NCBI GenBank assembly: GCA_944548615.1 | Contig: OX155957.1 | Span: forward strand, 5,507,376 to 5,571,375 | Length of the DNA: 64,000 nucleotides | Source: Micropterix aruncella | Lineage: Eukaryota; Arthropoda; Insecta; Lepidoptera; Micropterigidae | Direction: 5' to 3' | Part shown: positions 1-36,517 of the stretch, in pieces | How the letters are laid out: each line of letters opens with the position of its first letter | Numbering within the stretch: the first letter of the stretch is position 1 | Program-made: the position numbers and the translations under genes | Notes under the pieces: model-generated | Database searches by the model: none | Told to the model about the DNA's origin: nothing | The model's input: the letters and a program-made list of their open reading frames with translations, nothing else

Positions 1-343
1 GATAATTTTTATGTTTTTATTATTTTATTCCAGACAATATTTGATCTATTTTTTACCATTTCATTGTTTAATTGTTTTTCAGAATTCACTGTAAACTTAT
101 TTCTAAAATTTTTAATTTTTGTTTTGATAATTTTTAAGAATATTAATTTTTGTACTGATAATTTTTGATAATTTTGATAATTTTGTAAATCATGAGATAC
201 GGCACATACGCAATTATAAATTAAGCATGCGGAGTACGCATATAATATTATACCCTAATTAGAAACAAAGTAAAAATGTTAGCGATAGCCATGTAATATT
301 AGAGTATTGTTTGTGTACCTTTTATAATAAATAAATAAATAAA
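1..343 (+). mobile_element. 3' end of a CR1/Jockey-like non-LTR retrotransposon
   Basis: AT-rich non-coding DNA nearly identical to 24374-24724, which is the 3' untranslated region of the reverse transcriptase element at 22583. It ends in a short (AATA)n tail near 326-343. The coding part is absent or lies left of the window. Confidence 0.75.
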
Positions 344-376
344 TGGCACAAGGCTGAAAAACGTGTTATACTGTAA

Positions 377-870
377 AATAAAATACAAAAAAAGCTGCCA
401 TGGAATTCACCGACCGGAGTCGCGCCCATCATAATACTATTTTTTTTACACTTCTGGGGGGTGGGCAGTCGATTCCGGACTAACGACTGGCTGTGGTAGG
501 TTTAGGACAGCTGTCTTGCCACATGTGAGCATCCACCTTACCACCCATTCTTTCCCCCTTTGAAGCCATAGAATTTGAGATGCGCAAATCACAGTTTTAG
601 ATATTTATTCTAGGAAAGACCAAGATCTTTAAAGAGGTGAAACAGAGATTTAGCTGGCAGGCCACGAGCGCCAACTTTCACCATGTGAAGGTGAACAAGG
701 TGAACAGTGAAGCCATTCCGGTTGACGGCATTTGCGAGATCATGGTATTTATTTAATTTGTACTCGTGATCTCTTGAAATCTTTAATTCCCATGGAACAG
801 TTAATTCTACAATAACCTTCCGAGATATTGGAAGTATTATTCCGGGTTGCTTTCTGCAAATTAAGGTTTT
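377..870 (-). mobile_element. Truncated 3' end of the RLE-type non-LTR retrotransposon
   Basis: The minus strand reads ..SRKVIVELTVPWE... then DHEYKLNKYHDLANAV and SLFHLFKDLGLS, the C-terminus of the element at 10059-12230, followed by its 3' untranslated region ending at the CCATGGCAGCT motif. The reading frame is shifted near 690 (extra residues in VHLVHLHMVKVG). A 5'-truncated dead copy. Confidence 0.85.
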
Positions 871-1315
871 CTTTATCAGGCAATGAACTTCACAATGCAC
901 CCTCGTATTTATAACAAACACAGCTCGAAGGCTATAATACTCAGTAGGACTAAAAATACTTCATCGATTATATAGTTAGTGGGTCATCAATTATGCATTA
1001 AGTATCTACACAATGCAAAGCGCAGGGGTAAATCCACCCCTTGCTTTGCATGAGTGATAAATTAGGGGTGCCATTTTTGAGGGGAAGAAAACACGCTTGT
1101 TGCAAATTAGTGTATTTATATTTAATTACACCCAAATCATTTTGTCAATAAAAAAGGGTGTAACACTCAGTATTCAGGTTTTTCATGCTTTTATGTTACA
1201 GGCAAAGGTTAATCAAATTTTAACTAGTGCCATTTTTAGAGTTTGTAATATTTAATATAAAAACATAATATAAAATCTAATGAATGCATTCTACATTATT
1301 CTAAATTATATAGAT
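871..1315. other. AT-rich intron sequence without recognisable feature
   Basis: Low-complexity intron DNA. I see no coding match, tail or inverted repeat here. Confidence 0.5.
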
Positions 1316-1317
1316 TA

Positions 1318-1901
1318 TTAGATTGCTCAATGCTGTGCTACGTTTTGGCAGCTAGGATTTGACTATTGCGTGTAACAAAGATTGTAATCCTCTCTTATGA
1401 TCAGTAGCCCCTAAGCGGTTTAGTAGCCCAAGTCTGTTCTAAACATGTCTATACGGTATCCTATCTCAATATAAAACAATAATATAACAACAAACAATTT
1501 TGAAATCATAGCTCTTATTATTTTAATATTATTCACATAAAGATGTCAATTTTAATTTGCTGTACTTGTCTCAATTCATAATAATTAGGCATATGAATGT
1601 TCAAAGAGTCTAATAGATGGCATTAAAATCTCTACGTATTATTTCTGTGATGTAATCCGCATATACAAAATTGCAATAGATGGCACTAATCATTTAATTT
1701 TCGTCATTGGTTCATCATTGGTTAAATAATGGGTTTTTATAATCTTAATCAGTCTTATATAAAAAAAACATTTACTATCAATGTTATTATAGATGGCCAA
1801 ATAAATTGCTATTAGTTTCGCCAGACAATGCTATCGGCGCCACATGCATGTCGCCGGTGCAGAAGGGTTGCCAAAACGTACTATGGCATTGAGCAATCTA
1901 A
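1318..1901. mobile_element. TA-flanked MITE with about 30-bp inverted ends
   Basis: The left end TTAGATTGCTCAATGC is matched by its reverse complement at the right end (1886-1901), with a further shared TACGTTTTGGCA block inside. TA dinucleotides lie just outside both ends (1316-1317, 1902-1903), as expected for Tc1/mariner-type insertion. There is no transposase frame inside. A non-autonomous element in an intron of the PLD-like gene. Confidence 0.75.
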
Positions 1902-1903
1902 TA

Positions 1904-2663
1904 CCCCATATAATAAATGGCAGTAGTAAGATTGGCTTAGTAAATACTTCTCCAATTTATCTTTTAATGTATGTACCGATTCGCTTCTTTTATATCGACA
2001 CTTAAAAAAATACACAGTCTTTTATAAATAAATGGCCTAATTACATAATAACAATGTTAATGCGTCACGTCATAGTAAGTCAAGTAACAGTATCGAGTAT
2101 ATTTATCTATCTAAAAAATCTATCTTGAAATGAGACAGTTTCATACTTAATATTAATTGACTAGAAAACGTTTTTTTGACATATTTTTTTATAAATCTTA
2201 TAAAAAATCATTTTTGTTTGAAGAGCAAAAAGTTTTCTTAATTTCTCAAATATTTGGTTTGGTACATTAACGTGTTTTGGAAACATAATGAAAAATGCCG
2301 ATTGATATGATTCCCTGACAGAACTTGCATCGGTCAAATAAAGAAGAACAATGGAAGCATACCTAAACAATTGAAATAAAGTGCATCGCAAACAAAACCT
2401 CCCACTCTTTGCTAAATTGCTTTTCGCGTGTATATCAGGCGCATTTAGTTCAACCGTATTCCGGTAATGCTTCCCTAATGCATGTCGTTCGACCGCGAGC
2501 CGCAATGCGCTTGCATGCACACCTGTTTACCTGCAGCGTAGTAAATTAAAATATGCATGATTCCCGCAAACATCACGCACGCATATATTGTATTTATATA
2601 TCAGGGTTGTTTCTAGGGGGGGGGGGGGGGGAATTGACTTAAGCGGCCTTCGGAAACCTTGCA
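1904..2663. other. Intron sequence with a G homopolymer
   Basis: No recognisable element up to a run of about 17 G at 2616-2632, directly before the RTE-like fragment. The open frames here have no family features. Confidence 0.4.
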
Positions 2664-2875
2664 ATGCTCATCAACCTAAAGCGGAAAGTTTATGAGACAT
2701 GTGTGCTGCCAGTAGCAACGGTGCCTCAAACGCAGAGCAGTGCCAACCGCCTCAGAGTATGCCGAAGGGCCATGGAGAGAGCAATGCTGGATATCAGTCT
2801 ACGCGACAGAGTGTGCAATGAAGAGATACGAAGACGCACGGGGGTGACAGACGTCATAACACGTATTGCCAGCCA
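2664..2875 (+). pseudogene. RTE-type non-LTR retrotransposon C-terminal fragment
   Basis: Encodes INLKRKVYETCVLPVATV, then NRLRVCRRAMERAMLDISLR and RRRTGVTDVITRIAS, the characteristic region following the reverse transcriptase in RTE elements. The catalytic part is missing and the frame soon runs into unrelated sequence. Confidence 0.75.
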
Positions 2876-3364
2876 GACATACAGGGTCTATCAGACACTC
2901 AGTTTAGAAGTAAAATTAAAGATATTCAATATCATTTTATAAAATTAAATGATATTGATTTTGGTTTGGAATGATTATAAAATCGAGATTTAATATTCTT
3001 TTCCTATTTTATTGAAAATTGTTAACTATGTAGGTATATTGCTTTTTTCTGTTTTTCTTTTTGACTATTGTTGTTAATTATGACTATTTGAAATTTTATG
3101 ACTATTTTAAATTCTAACTGTACCTATATTTTAAATTGTTTTAAAATATTTCTGTTGTTAAATATTACATTATATCATGATTATATAATGTACCTATCCA
3201 GTATCTATAAAGTATTTGAAATGTAAGCTGAATGACAAATTATCTATAATATAAACCATAAATTGTATTTCATATTTTGACGTCACAAAGCAATTTTTTA
3301 CAAATTCTATTGTGAATAAAAACATTTTTATTTTGATTTTGAGTACATGTGATCTTACGCAAAC

Positions 3365-3515
3365 TTAGTTATAGGTCACAAAGAAATCAAATTGAGCCAG
3401 TATGAGTGGGCTATCCATTCTTCCGTTTAGTATAGCGTGAATGTGTAATATCGATTGCATCTCTCTTCTTAAACGAAGATAGTTGTTCCTAACCATACCA
3501 TGTATAAAATTTCTG
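3365..3515 (-). pseudogene. Jockey/CR1-like retrotransposon C-terminal fragment
   Basis: The minus strand reads MVRNNYLRLRREMQSILHIH and LNGRMDSPLILAQFDFFV, resembling the C-terminal region after the reverse transcriptase in CR1/Jockey-like elements and the plus-strand fragment at 59571-59680 (GNNSLCLRREMLTM). It abuts the plus-strand CR1-like fragment at 3518. The AT-rich DNA from 2943 to 3364 may be its 3' untranslated region. Confidence 0.55.
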
Positions 3516-3517
3516 AC

Positions 3518-4078
3518 CTGATTAAGACATACAAAATTCTCACAAATTATTACAACATTTACAAATTCAAATTCAACAAATCTTAACCCCTCGAGCCAAG
3601 AGGGACCGATCGGACTCAAACGTAAAAGCACAGTTGCGCCTCGTTGGGACCAATCGGACTCTAAAGTTAGTATTCTAAAGTTTTAATATGCAACAATTCT
3701 AAAGTGCAACAACGGTTTGGGAGAAATTAATATTTTGGTCGGCCGCCATAATAAATCTAAAATTTCCATAATTATACATAGTCTTTACAGACATGCGCTC
3801 GCAAAATCTCGCAGCTCGAGGGGTTAAAGGTTACAGCAAAAAAATCAACTGTGCAAAATTTAAATCTAATCCTCTTAAGTACATTCTGCAAAATAGAGTG
3901 GTAGATATGTGGAATAAACTACCATTCGAAATGATTACTGCAAGCTCTTTAAATCCATTTAAAAACAGACTTTATTTGTACCTAAAAACATGTTAATATT
4001 GTTTATGACTAGCTTTACAAGATTTAATCTGGATGTATCATCAAAGCTGCCTGTCCAGAATAAATAATAATAATAAAC
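3518..4078 (+). mobile_element. CR1-like retrotransposon 3' fragment, interrupted by a TTAA MITE
   Basis: 3518-3582 and 3828-4078 are together the same sequence as 57450-57780: TYKILT.YY..YKFK, then FKSNPL, QNRVV.MWNKLPFE, NRL.LYLKTC and a 3' untranslated region ending in AGAATAAATAATAATAATAA. The two halves are split by the 245-bp element at 3583-3827. Confidence 0.85.
3583..3827. mobile_element. piggyBac-type MITE with TTAA target duplication
   Basis: TTAA at both ends (3583-3586 and 3824-3827) followed by perfect 10-bp inverted ends CCCCTCGAGC. The flanks, joined without the insert, match the uninterrupted relative at about 57520-57560, confirming the insertion. There is no coding capacity. 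Confidence 0.85.
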
Positions 4079-4310
4079 ATGGATGGCGTTAAAAATACAC
4101 ATATTCAAGGGTTTCAATATTACGCAGCCGCAATATTAGTATATACTCAAGACTATATACTATATACTCTAATATCTAGTAGTATATAATCTAATAATAG
4201 CCATTAGATAGAGAAAACATAAAATCGACAATTCAATATCGTTGAAAGTAATCATCACAAAAGCTGAGTAGACTGTTACAACTACTGAACAGTAAAAAAG
4301 AGATACTCAC

Positions 4311-28995
<24,685 letters not shown>

Positions 28996-29023
28996 TAAAT
29001 GAAAACTTTTAAAACATTTTTAT

Positions 29024-29116
29024 TTAATTGTAAGGTTAGTGAAGGTTGTACCTTTGCCGGACGTTTCGGAGCCCGTGGCTCCTTCTTCAGCGGCAAGAAG
29101 AATACTGCAGTGGAAG
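29024..29116 (-). mobile_element. Penelope-type end with hammerhead-like motif (left, minus strand)
   Basis: The reverse complement of 29410-29502, near identical over about 93 bp. It contains the motif at 29054-29096 and abuts the (TA)n tract on its outer side and a (CA)n tract on its inner side. Confidence 0.6.
29054..29096 (-). ncRNA. Hammerhead-ribozyme-like motif (minus strand)
   Basis: Read on the minus strand: stem I strand TTGCCG, core CTGAAGA, stem II GGAGCC/GGCTCC, then GAAAC and GTC followed by stem I strand CGGCAA. Stem I pairs perfectly and stem II pairs perfectly; stem III is reduced to A-C/G-U without a loop, as in the minimal, dimer-active hammerheads described from Penelope-like elements. 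One extra A lies between the CTGAAGA core and stem II, which weakens the case. Confidence 0.5.
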
Positions 29117-29139
29117 AATACTGCAAGAAGAATACTCAC

Positions 29140-29141
<2 letters not shown>

Positions 29142-29204
<63 letters not shown>
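29142..29204. repeat. (CA)n microsatellite
   Basis: About 60 bp of CA repeat between the two inverted Penelope ends. His-Thr open frames here are artefacts. Confidence 0.97.
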
Positions 29205-29206
<2 letters not shown>

Positions 29207-29409
29207 GTAGATACAAATTACACTATATATTAATTCTTCCACCTATATATTCTCATACACTCTACATATTCTCCAACACTCTACATATCATTATTTATTT
29301 CCACATTACCAAATTCTAAATCCAATATTTTATTTAAAAATGCATTTTCCCGCCCATTACACCCCTCTCCCAGCACCACAGAGGAATGCGGGTAGTTGCA
29401 GGTGACAGC

Positions 29410-29502
29410 TTCCACTGCAGTATTCTTCTTGCCGCTGAAGAAGGAGCCACGGGCTCCGAAACGTCCGGCAAAGGTACAACCTTCACTAACCTTACAATTA
29501 AA
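29410..29502 (+). mobile_element. Penelope-type end with hammerhead-like motif (right, plus strand)
   Basis: Inverted partner of 29024-29116, with the GCTCCGAAACGTCCGGCAAA phrase typical of Penelope-like terminal regions. Its outer side runs through TTAAATAAAA straight into the 555-bp (TA)n tract. Confidence 0.6.
29429..29471 (+). ncRNA. Hammerhead-ribozyme-like motif (plus strand)
   Basis: Stem I TTGCCG (29429-29434) pairs with CGGCAA (29466-29471); core CTGAAGA 29435-29441; unpaired A 29442; stem II GGAGCC (29443-29448) with GGCTCC (29452-29457); GAAA 29458-29461; C-G minimal stem III; GTC 29463-29465, with cleavage expected after C29465. The arrangement is type I with an almost absent stem III. 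Predicted by eye only. Confidence 0.5.
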
Positions 29503-30570
<1,068 letters not shown>

Positions 30571-30739
30571 ATATAATTTTACAATTCAATTTGATATTAT
30601 TAACATTTATCAAATCTTAATTATATGGCATATATTAATTAGAACAAATTTACCTAGGTACCTTCGGCGATATAAAAACAATACAAATTCCTATTAGTTA
30701 TGACGAATATTAAAAATAAAGTATAAAAGATTAGCAGGG

Positions 30740-31768
30740 TATTTAACATGGAGACTCAAATACTACAAGTAAAGATTGAAACAATTTCTCGGATTAGAAA
30801 TCGATCAAAAATTACAATGGTCTGATCACTTAAATGATCTCAGTAAAAAATTATGCAGTGCCATATTCGCCATTAGAAAGATAAGAAGTTTATGCGGTTT
30901 TGAAGCAGCTAAATCCGTTTATTTTGCATATTTCCACTCCCTAATAACGTATGGCCTACTGGTTTGGGGAATGGCACCAAACTCAAAAAGAATTTTTCTC
31001 CTCCAGAAAAGAGCGGTACGCAGTTTATATAGAGTCTCACCAAGAAGTTCTTGTAAGCCGCTATTTGTAAAATCAGGAATAATGACTCTATTTTCTTCTT
31101 ACATCTACCAAAATATTATGTACGCTCGTAGACACCTAACAGAAGCTCCGGTGAATAGTGATTTTCATCATCACCATACGAGGAATAAATCCAATCTCCA
31201 CATAAACCGACAGCGACTTAGCAAAGTGCGAAACAGTTTTATTCACCAAAATTTGTCCTTCTATAATAAGATTCCAGAGCAAATGAAAAGCCTTGGAGAG
31301 GACCAATTTAAAAAGATAATTATACATAATTTGGTAAGAAACCCAATTTATGGTATAAGGGAGTTTGAAAATTCTGAGTTTATTTTCCATGTTGATGATT
31401 AATGAAATGCGTAAAGTTTTAAACATAATGGTATTATGATAGCTGACATTCTAATTTTCATATAATTAAATTCATTTTTAAAAAAATACGAAGGCATATT
31501 GCTGGATTGGCAATAAAATATATATTTTTTGATTATTCTACATAGAATTTGCATTTCTATTTTAATATATTATTCTCCCTGACTCATCACATTAGCATAT
31601 TTTGATTATTTGTATGTAGGTAATATTGAATATAATATTACAGCCATGACAACTATCACGATAGTTATGTTTATAATAATGAAATTTTTAGCATTTAATT
31701 TTGTGACGCATCCAAGTGTAGGAATGCCTATCTACTGGAGTAGTTGATTGTATTGTATTGTATTGTAA
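30740..31768 (+). pseudogene. Non-LTR retrotransposon C-terminal fragment with (TTGTA)n tail
   Basis: The frame 30776-31402 encodes KQFLGLEIDQKLQWSDHLND, YFAYFHSLITYGLLVWGMAP and FLLQKRAVRSLYRVSPRSSC, the region after the RT palm in Jockey/CR1/I-type elements. A 3' untranslated region follows and ends in a TGTATTGTATTGTATTGTAA tail at 31748-31768, marking a 3' terminus. The palm is missing, so it is a dead copy. Confidence 0.75.
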
Positions 31769-31914
31769 ACAGAATTCACTACAAAAATATAAATTTTAAA
31801 TGGAAATAGTGTACGTATTGGTGCTACTAATTATATTGAAATGATTCAGCGCTCAGGTCCACCAGGCAAATATGTATTAAAGGCCTATTAAAAACCTTTC
31901 TGTGGATTTGCTTT

Positions 31915-32580
31915 TTTATGTCAACATATTCCATAGACCATTGCTTTTCAATTTGGGGGCGCGCCTTCCCAGAGAGGCGTGAAGACATCCCAAGTGGGGC
32001 ATTCTATGCCATCACGGAGTATACTGAAAAGTTGCAACTTTGGAAAGGTAAATCCTTAGCACAGCTACGCAATTACTCCTGTTTCCCCAAATTATTGGGA
32101 ATCTTAGAACAAACGCTCTCGTTGGTGTTTTATGGTAATACCGATATCAAGAGAAACATATTAAACCATTTGCAGCAACTTATTGATGAGTTCAAGCGCT
32201 ACTTCTCTAACTCAAGCGTTAATAATATTTATAGATTATCGGCGGAGCCATTCCATGTTTTCCAATCCTCAAACGTTTTAAGAGCAAGCCTTGGAAATTA
32301 AAAATGATTCTGCTGCCACATGCGATTACAAAGATATGGACAAAACATTGATTTGGATCAGGTATTTCCAAATTTATTTCTCCATAGCAGAGCAATCGCT
32401 GCTCAAATACCTTTTTTGGCACTTATTTTTGTGAAAATGTATTTCCATCAGTAGTAGAAATTAAAACGAAATATAAAAGTAAACTCGATATTGCTGGTGA
32501 TTTACACTATGCACTTTCTTTATTTCAACCAAGAATGGAGAATGTTACTGGGTCCGCAAATTCGCTTAAAACTTCGTCAT
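31915..32580 (+). pseudogene. hAT transposase C-terminal region (ZBED5/GTF2IRD2-like), frameshifted
   Basis: The first part (31918-32300) reads YTEKLQLWKGKSLAQLRNYS and CFPKLL; after a frame change near 32300 the plus strand continues LEIKNDSAATCDYKDM, RYFQIYFSIAEQSLLKYLF, then after another change FPSVVEIKTKYKSKLDIAGD and LHYALSLFQPRMENV. This order (FxxKLxLW ... ALSxxxPRxxxL) fits the hAT subgroup that gave rise to ZBED5 and GTF2IRD2. Broken by at least two frameshifts. Confidence 0.65.
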
Positions 32581-33093
32581 ATTAGAGCGTATAGGCAAAC
32601 AAATACATTAGTTTTTGTTTCATTTTAAAAAAACCAAGTAGTTTTTGTTTTGCACACAATCAAAACTCCCGTAAATATCGAATCCGGCGCTCGGCCGGCC
32701 GGCTACTGCGTGACGTCATTTTCCAACACCGCTCGCTTTCGCTGATTACTGCCAGCTGTCAGCGGTCATAGTATGTATTTTGCTCTAAACTAACGAACTC
32801 TACTCGTCAGTGGATTGCATTTTGTTTTATTTTGTCCGTGCATTATACAGTTACGCTCATAGTATTCATTTAATTAAGTGCTGTACAATGGTCCAATAAT
32901 TTGAAAAAAGGGAAAAATCTAAGCTCTAAAGCATCGGTACTACACTGAAAGTGATTAGGGCTAAAGATTTTGGTACAACAACATCATGAAGTCGAGTAGA
33001 CTGAAAATGATTTTTTTGACAAAGTAGTAGGTACTAAAACTTCGAGAGCTTCAAATACAGTGCTCTCCCGTACAATATGTATCTATCCATTAC

Positions 33094-33209
<116 letters not shown>

Positions 33210-33233
33210 CTAATTAATCATTTTAAAAAAAAC

Positions 33234-33540
33234 GGTGTGGATTTTGATGCCGAGAGTTTTATAACATTTTGTAGAAACGAATTGACGGAATCAAGATGTA
33301 TTCAAGTAAAACAGTCTACAATGGCCCAATCAGAATGTAATTTGTGGTTGGAGCTGCGCTTCGGACGAATAACAGCCTTAAAAATGCACGAAGCAACTCG
33401 GTGCAAAACAACCGATGGCTCTTAAGTTGAAGAAGTATTTGGTTTAGCATTTAAAGAAACTGCTACTGTTAAAAGAGGAAAAGTATTTAAAAAATGTCAT
33501 AAATCACGTCTCGCGAGTCAAAACCCTGAAGATAATAGGA
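33234..33540 (+). pseudogene. YqaJ-type nuclease N-terminal fragment of ISL2EU-type transposon
   Basis: Encodes FCRNELTESRCIQVKQSTMA, QSECNLWLELRFGRITALKM and HEATRCKTTDGS, then a stop, then VEEVFGLAFKETATVKRGK. The W...R.GRITAS..HE..RC.T.DGS pattern is that of YqaJ/lambda-exonuclease-like proteins. The catalytic Asp-Glu-x-Lys part is deleted. Confidence 0.7.
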
Positions 33541-33960
33541 TCTGGTCTTTTTTTATCAATATAAGTGGCCTATGATTGGTGCCTCCCCTGATTGGCTTAC
33601 TAATCCCCTGAGTGGCTGACTGTGGTGTAGAGATAAAGTGTCAATAATTTTATGTATTATAATATTGGAAAATTAGAAATGTATGCTCAGATACAAACAC
33701 AAATGCACATGTCCGGGAAAAGAAAGGGCCTAGTTTGTATTAACCACGTAGACTTTGAAACCTCGAAAAATGTTGACGTACCTACCTACATAAAGACTAT
33801 TGTGACAATCTTCTTGAAAAATGTGTAAATAGTAATATAAATAGTAAAATAAAAACAGTTTCATTTTGTAGCAAACACTAGTTATTCTAAATTAAACAGA
33901 CCGCTTTGAAGATATTCCACATGCAGAAATCACATCCGCATCTATCACATCTACTTGCTT

Positions 33961-34370
33961 TCAATCTACACAATCTTGTGGTAACATAAATCCAAAACCT
34001 CTGAGTCTGCCGATAGCTTTTTCTGCGTAAATCCGTAACGCCGCATTTTTTTCCTCTAGAACTTCTTTTATGGTTAGTTTTACTTGAGCGCTCACGCTAG
34101 AAGGTCTGATCAAAGTATTACCATTTTGTTGCAGCAAATGCGCAATAGTATTAAAACCTCTGTCAGCTAATACTGCTACTCCTCCGGTAGAGCTTGTAAA
34201 ATACCACAATCTTCAAAATCAAAGAATCTGTTGCTCTTCATAGCTTTTATCCATTTTTTTCGCATTTTGACATCCATTGGAACAAGAACAAACCACTTTT
34301 TCGACGCATTGGTGGTTGTGTGTTTACATTTTGGCACAACACACGATTTTCTACTATTTGGATTAGACAT
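33961..34370 (-). pseudogene. THAP-type zinc finger + DDE transposase remnant of ISL2EU-type transposon
   Basis: Two minus-strand pieces. 34370-34180 encodes KSCVVPKCKHTTTNASKKWF and DVKMRKKWIKAMK, resembling a THAP finger (C-x4-C start, conserved Trp). 34200-33961 encodes GGVAVLADRGFNTIAHLLQQ, NGNTLIRPSS and EKAIGRLRGFGFML, the C-terminal part of a Harbinger/ISL2EU-type DDE transposase (ADRGF with catalytic Asp, E..IGR.R.F). The middle of the protein is deleted and the junction is frameshifted. Confidence 0.75.
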
Positions 34371-34500
34371 TTCAAAAGATATTAGCGTAATCTTCTAACG
34401 AAAACAAGTAAACCGTACGGCAGCGCGCGACGGACTGAGCAAGTGTTGAACTATCACGTCACACGCAGCGAGCGTACCGGAATAATTTTTTCACACGATT

Positions 34501-36436
34501 TTTTTATATTCAACAGAGAAAACGAAGAGGTCAAAATAAAAATGAGTGAACTTTCTCCATTCAAGCTTATCCGTCTCAATGATTGATTTATTTTTTTAAC
34601 AACTGGTGTGTAATTATATAAGTAATAAATAAAACCTACGTGATTTAATTACTTTTTTACACTTATATTATTAATTTATAATAGGCATTTTCTTTTGGCA
34701 GCAGGGGGCTTGATAAAAATAACTTTGGGAATCCCTGCCATTTACGAGGGAAGATTGATTTGATTGTTTTGACATGTGTTTGGGGATTAATAGTGTGATG
34801 TTATTTTTGTGATCTTGTATCGTGTGGATTACGGAGTGTTTAGGAAAACTATGTAAATAAATGAGAGGTGAATAGACACAGTTTTATAAATGAGGGAAGA
34901 TATATACCGTTCCCTGCACTGATTAAATCGGAGACATTTGAGTAGATCATAATTTGGTCTCTCATGGCCACGTCGTTACTTTTTTATTTTATTTTATTGT
35001 ATTTTATTATTATTAAGGAAACATACAGCTGTTACAATAAATTTGTTACAGCATTATTAAGTTAAAAAATAAAGCTAATTACATGTTTCCACTTAAATAG
35101 TCATAATTTAAACACAACAATATATTTTTTTGAAGAATTAACACACATAGGGAGAGGTGGGAACTGGGAAGAAAGGAGTCATAATAAGTAAATATAATTT
35201 TATGTAAATACACGTTCCATAATATAGTCATACATATTATTTAAAGATATTTTTGAATAAGTAATATTTATAATATATTATATATTGCGATTATAATGAT
35301 AAATCGATTAATAATTGCTTTCTTAAAAGCGAATGATGACGTATTGAATACGTCAATATCGCCGAGCTGCATATTACAAATTTTACATACCCTATACATG
35401 AAACAGTTGTGTTACAATATACAATCTAATCCAGCAGCCTTTGCTACCTCTTGAAGAAGGTCAAACGCATAGTCCACGCACGGACCCCTGTGGTACAACT
35501 TCTTTCATTGAAACTCAGTCAGATGTTTGATTGCATGAAGTCACCATTTGCGGGTGATTATAAAGATAGTAGTGAAACCATTCAATTGCACCGCTTTTAA
35601 TATTTATATTTGTTTATTTGGTTAACATCATATCATGGTCCACGTAATATAATGCCTTTATGTGAAGTCAAATAATATTATGCTACTTTGTTCTCACATC
35701 TAGAGCTGTATGTATTTCGGTAGTTTGTAACTGTTTACAATGGATCAATTCGGAAGGACCATGTTTTCGTACGGGGTCAAGCAAACCCCGTGCGATTAAT
35801 TAACCATGGGTGTCACGCGCTAAATAGTTACCTACGTACCTATTTAATAAAACAAATATTCAATAAAATTAGTAACCTCGAATCGAATCAAGTAACCTCG
35901 ATATTATCAATCCATGAATTAAAATACCAGGCCGACAATATCAATTAAGACATATATATTTTGTGATTCGCGACATTTACCTATCTATCTACAGACAACT
36001 TCATCAAAATATCTATCTATTTATGATGTAGCTTTCCCAAATTCTATGTCGGTTTCAGATTTGCAGTATTCCGAAAACATGGGAATTCAAGTAAAAAATC
36101 TGTAATTTTTCTCCGTTTTCTTGTGTATGGTTTTCAGTTCTAACTTTAGTCGAACTGTTTAAAATGTTTGTCGATATGTAAAAATCATAATTAAAAGAGG
36201 ATTTTCTTTATCCCCGCGATAAAAATCATCTCGATCTAGAAAGAAGACGGCACTTCATGATGTTGCTATAATGAGCGCATGGCTTTAGTTGTCAAAAAGG
36301 CGCTCCATCGATGCTTGTTTATTTGTCAGTTCGTGTTGGGTTATGTCGAAGTTTTCCTCAAAAATATCTTATTTTTGTCGTTGAATGGCGGAGATAATGC
36401 GCTCTAAAATACCTTAGACTTGTTGCGGTTATCACA
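34501..36436. other. Intergenic region upstream of dok
   Basis: AT-rich. A TTTTATTTTATTTTATTGTATT tract at 34982-35010 could be the reversed tail of a retrotransposon 3' end. The last few hundred bases should hold the dok promoter and 5' untranslated region. No other element recognised. Confidence 0.4.
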
Positions 36437-36517
36437 ATGGATAACGAGGACCTGATTATGTCAGGCTTTCTGCTGTTTCCACCGCAGGGAATAGTTTTCA
36501 ATAAGCTAGCAAAAAAG
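36437..36517 (+). CDS. dok: dok exon 1 (start of PH domain)
   Basis: ATG at 36437 followed by 27 codons (MDNEDLIMSGFLLFPPQGIV...), donor GTGTGT at 36518. The hydrophobic first strand of a PH domain is visible. It is too short to stand out as an open frame. Upstream there is an in-frame stop and a GC-poor 5' region. Confidence 0.85.

Noticed and set aside
28999..29319. His-Thr repeat open frames
   Set aside because: Translation of the (CA)n tract joined to Penelope-end sequence.
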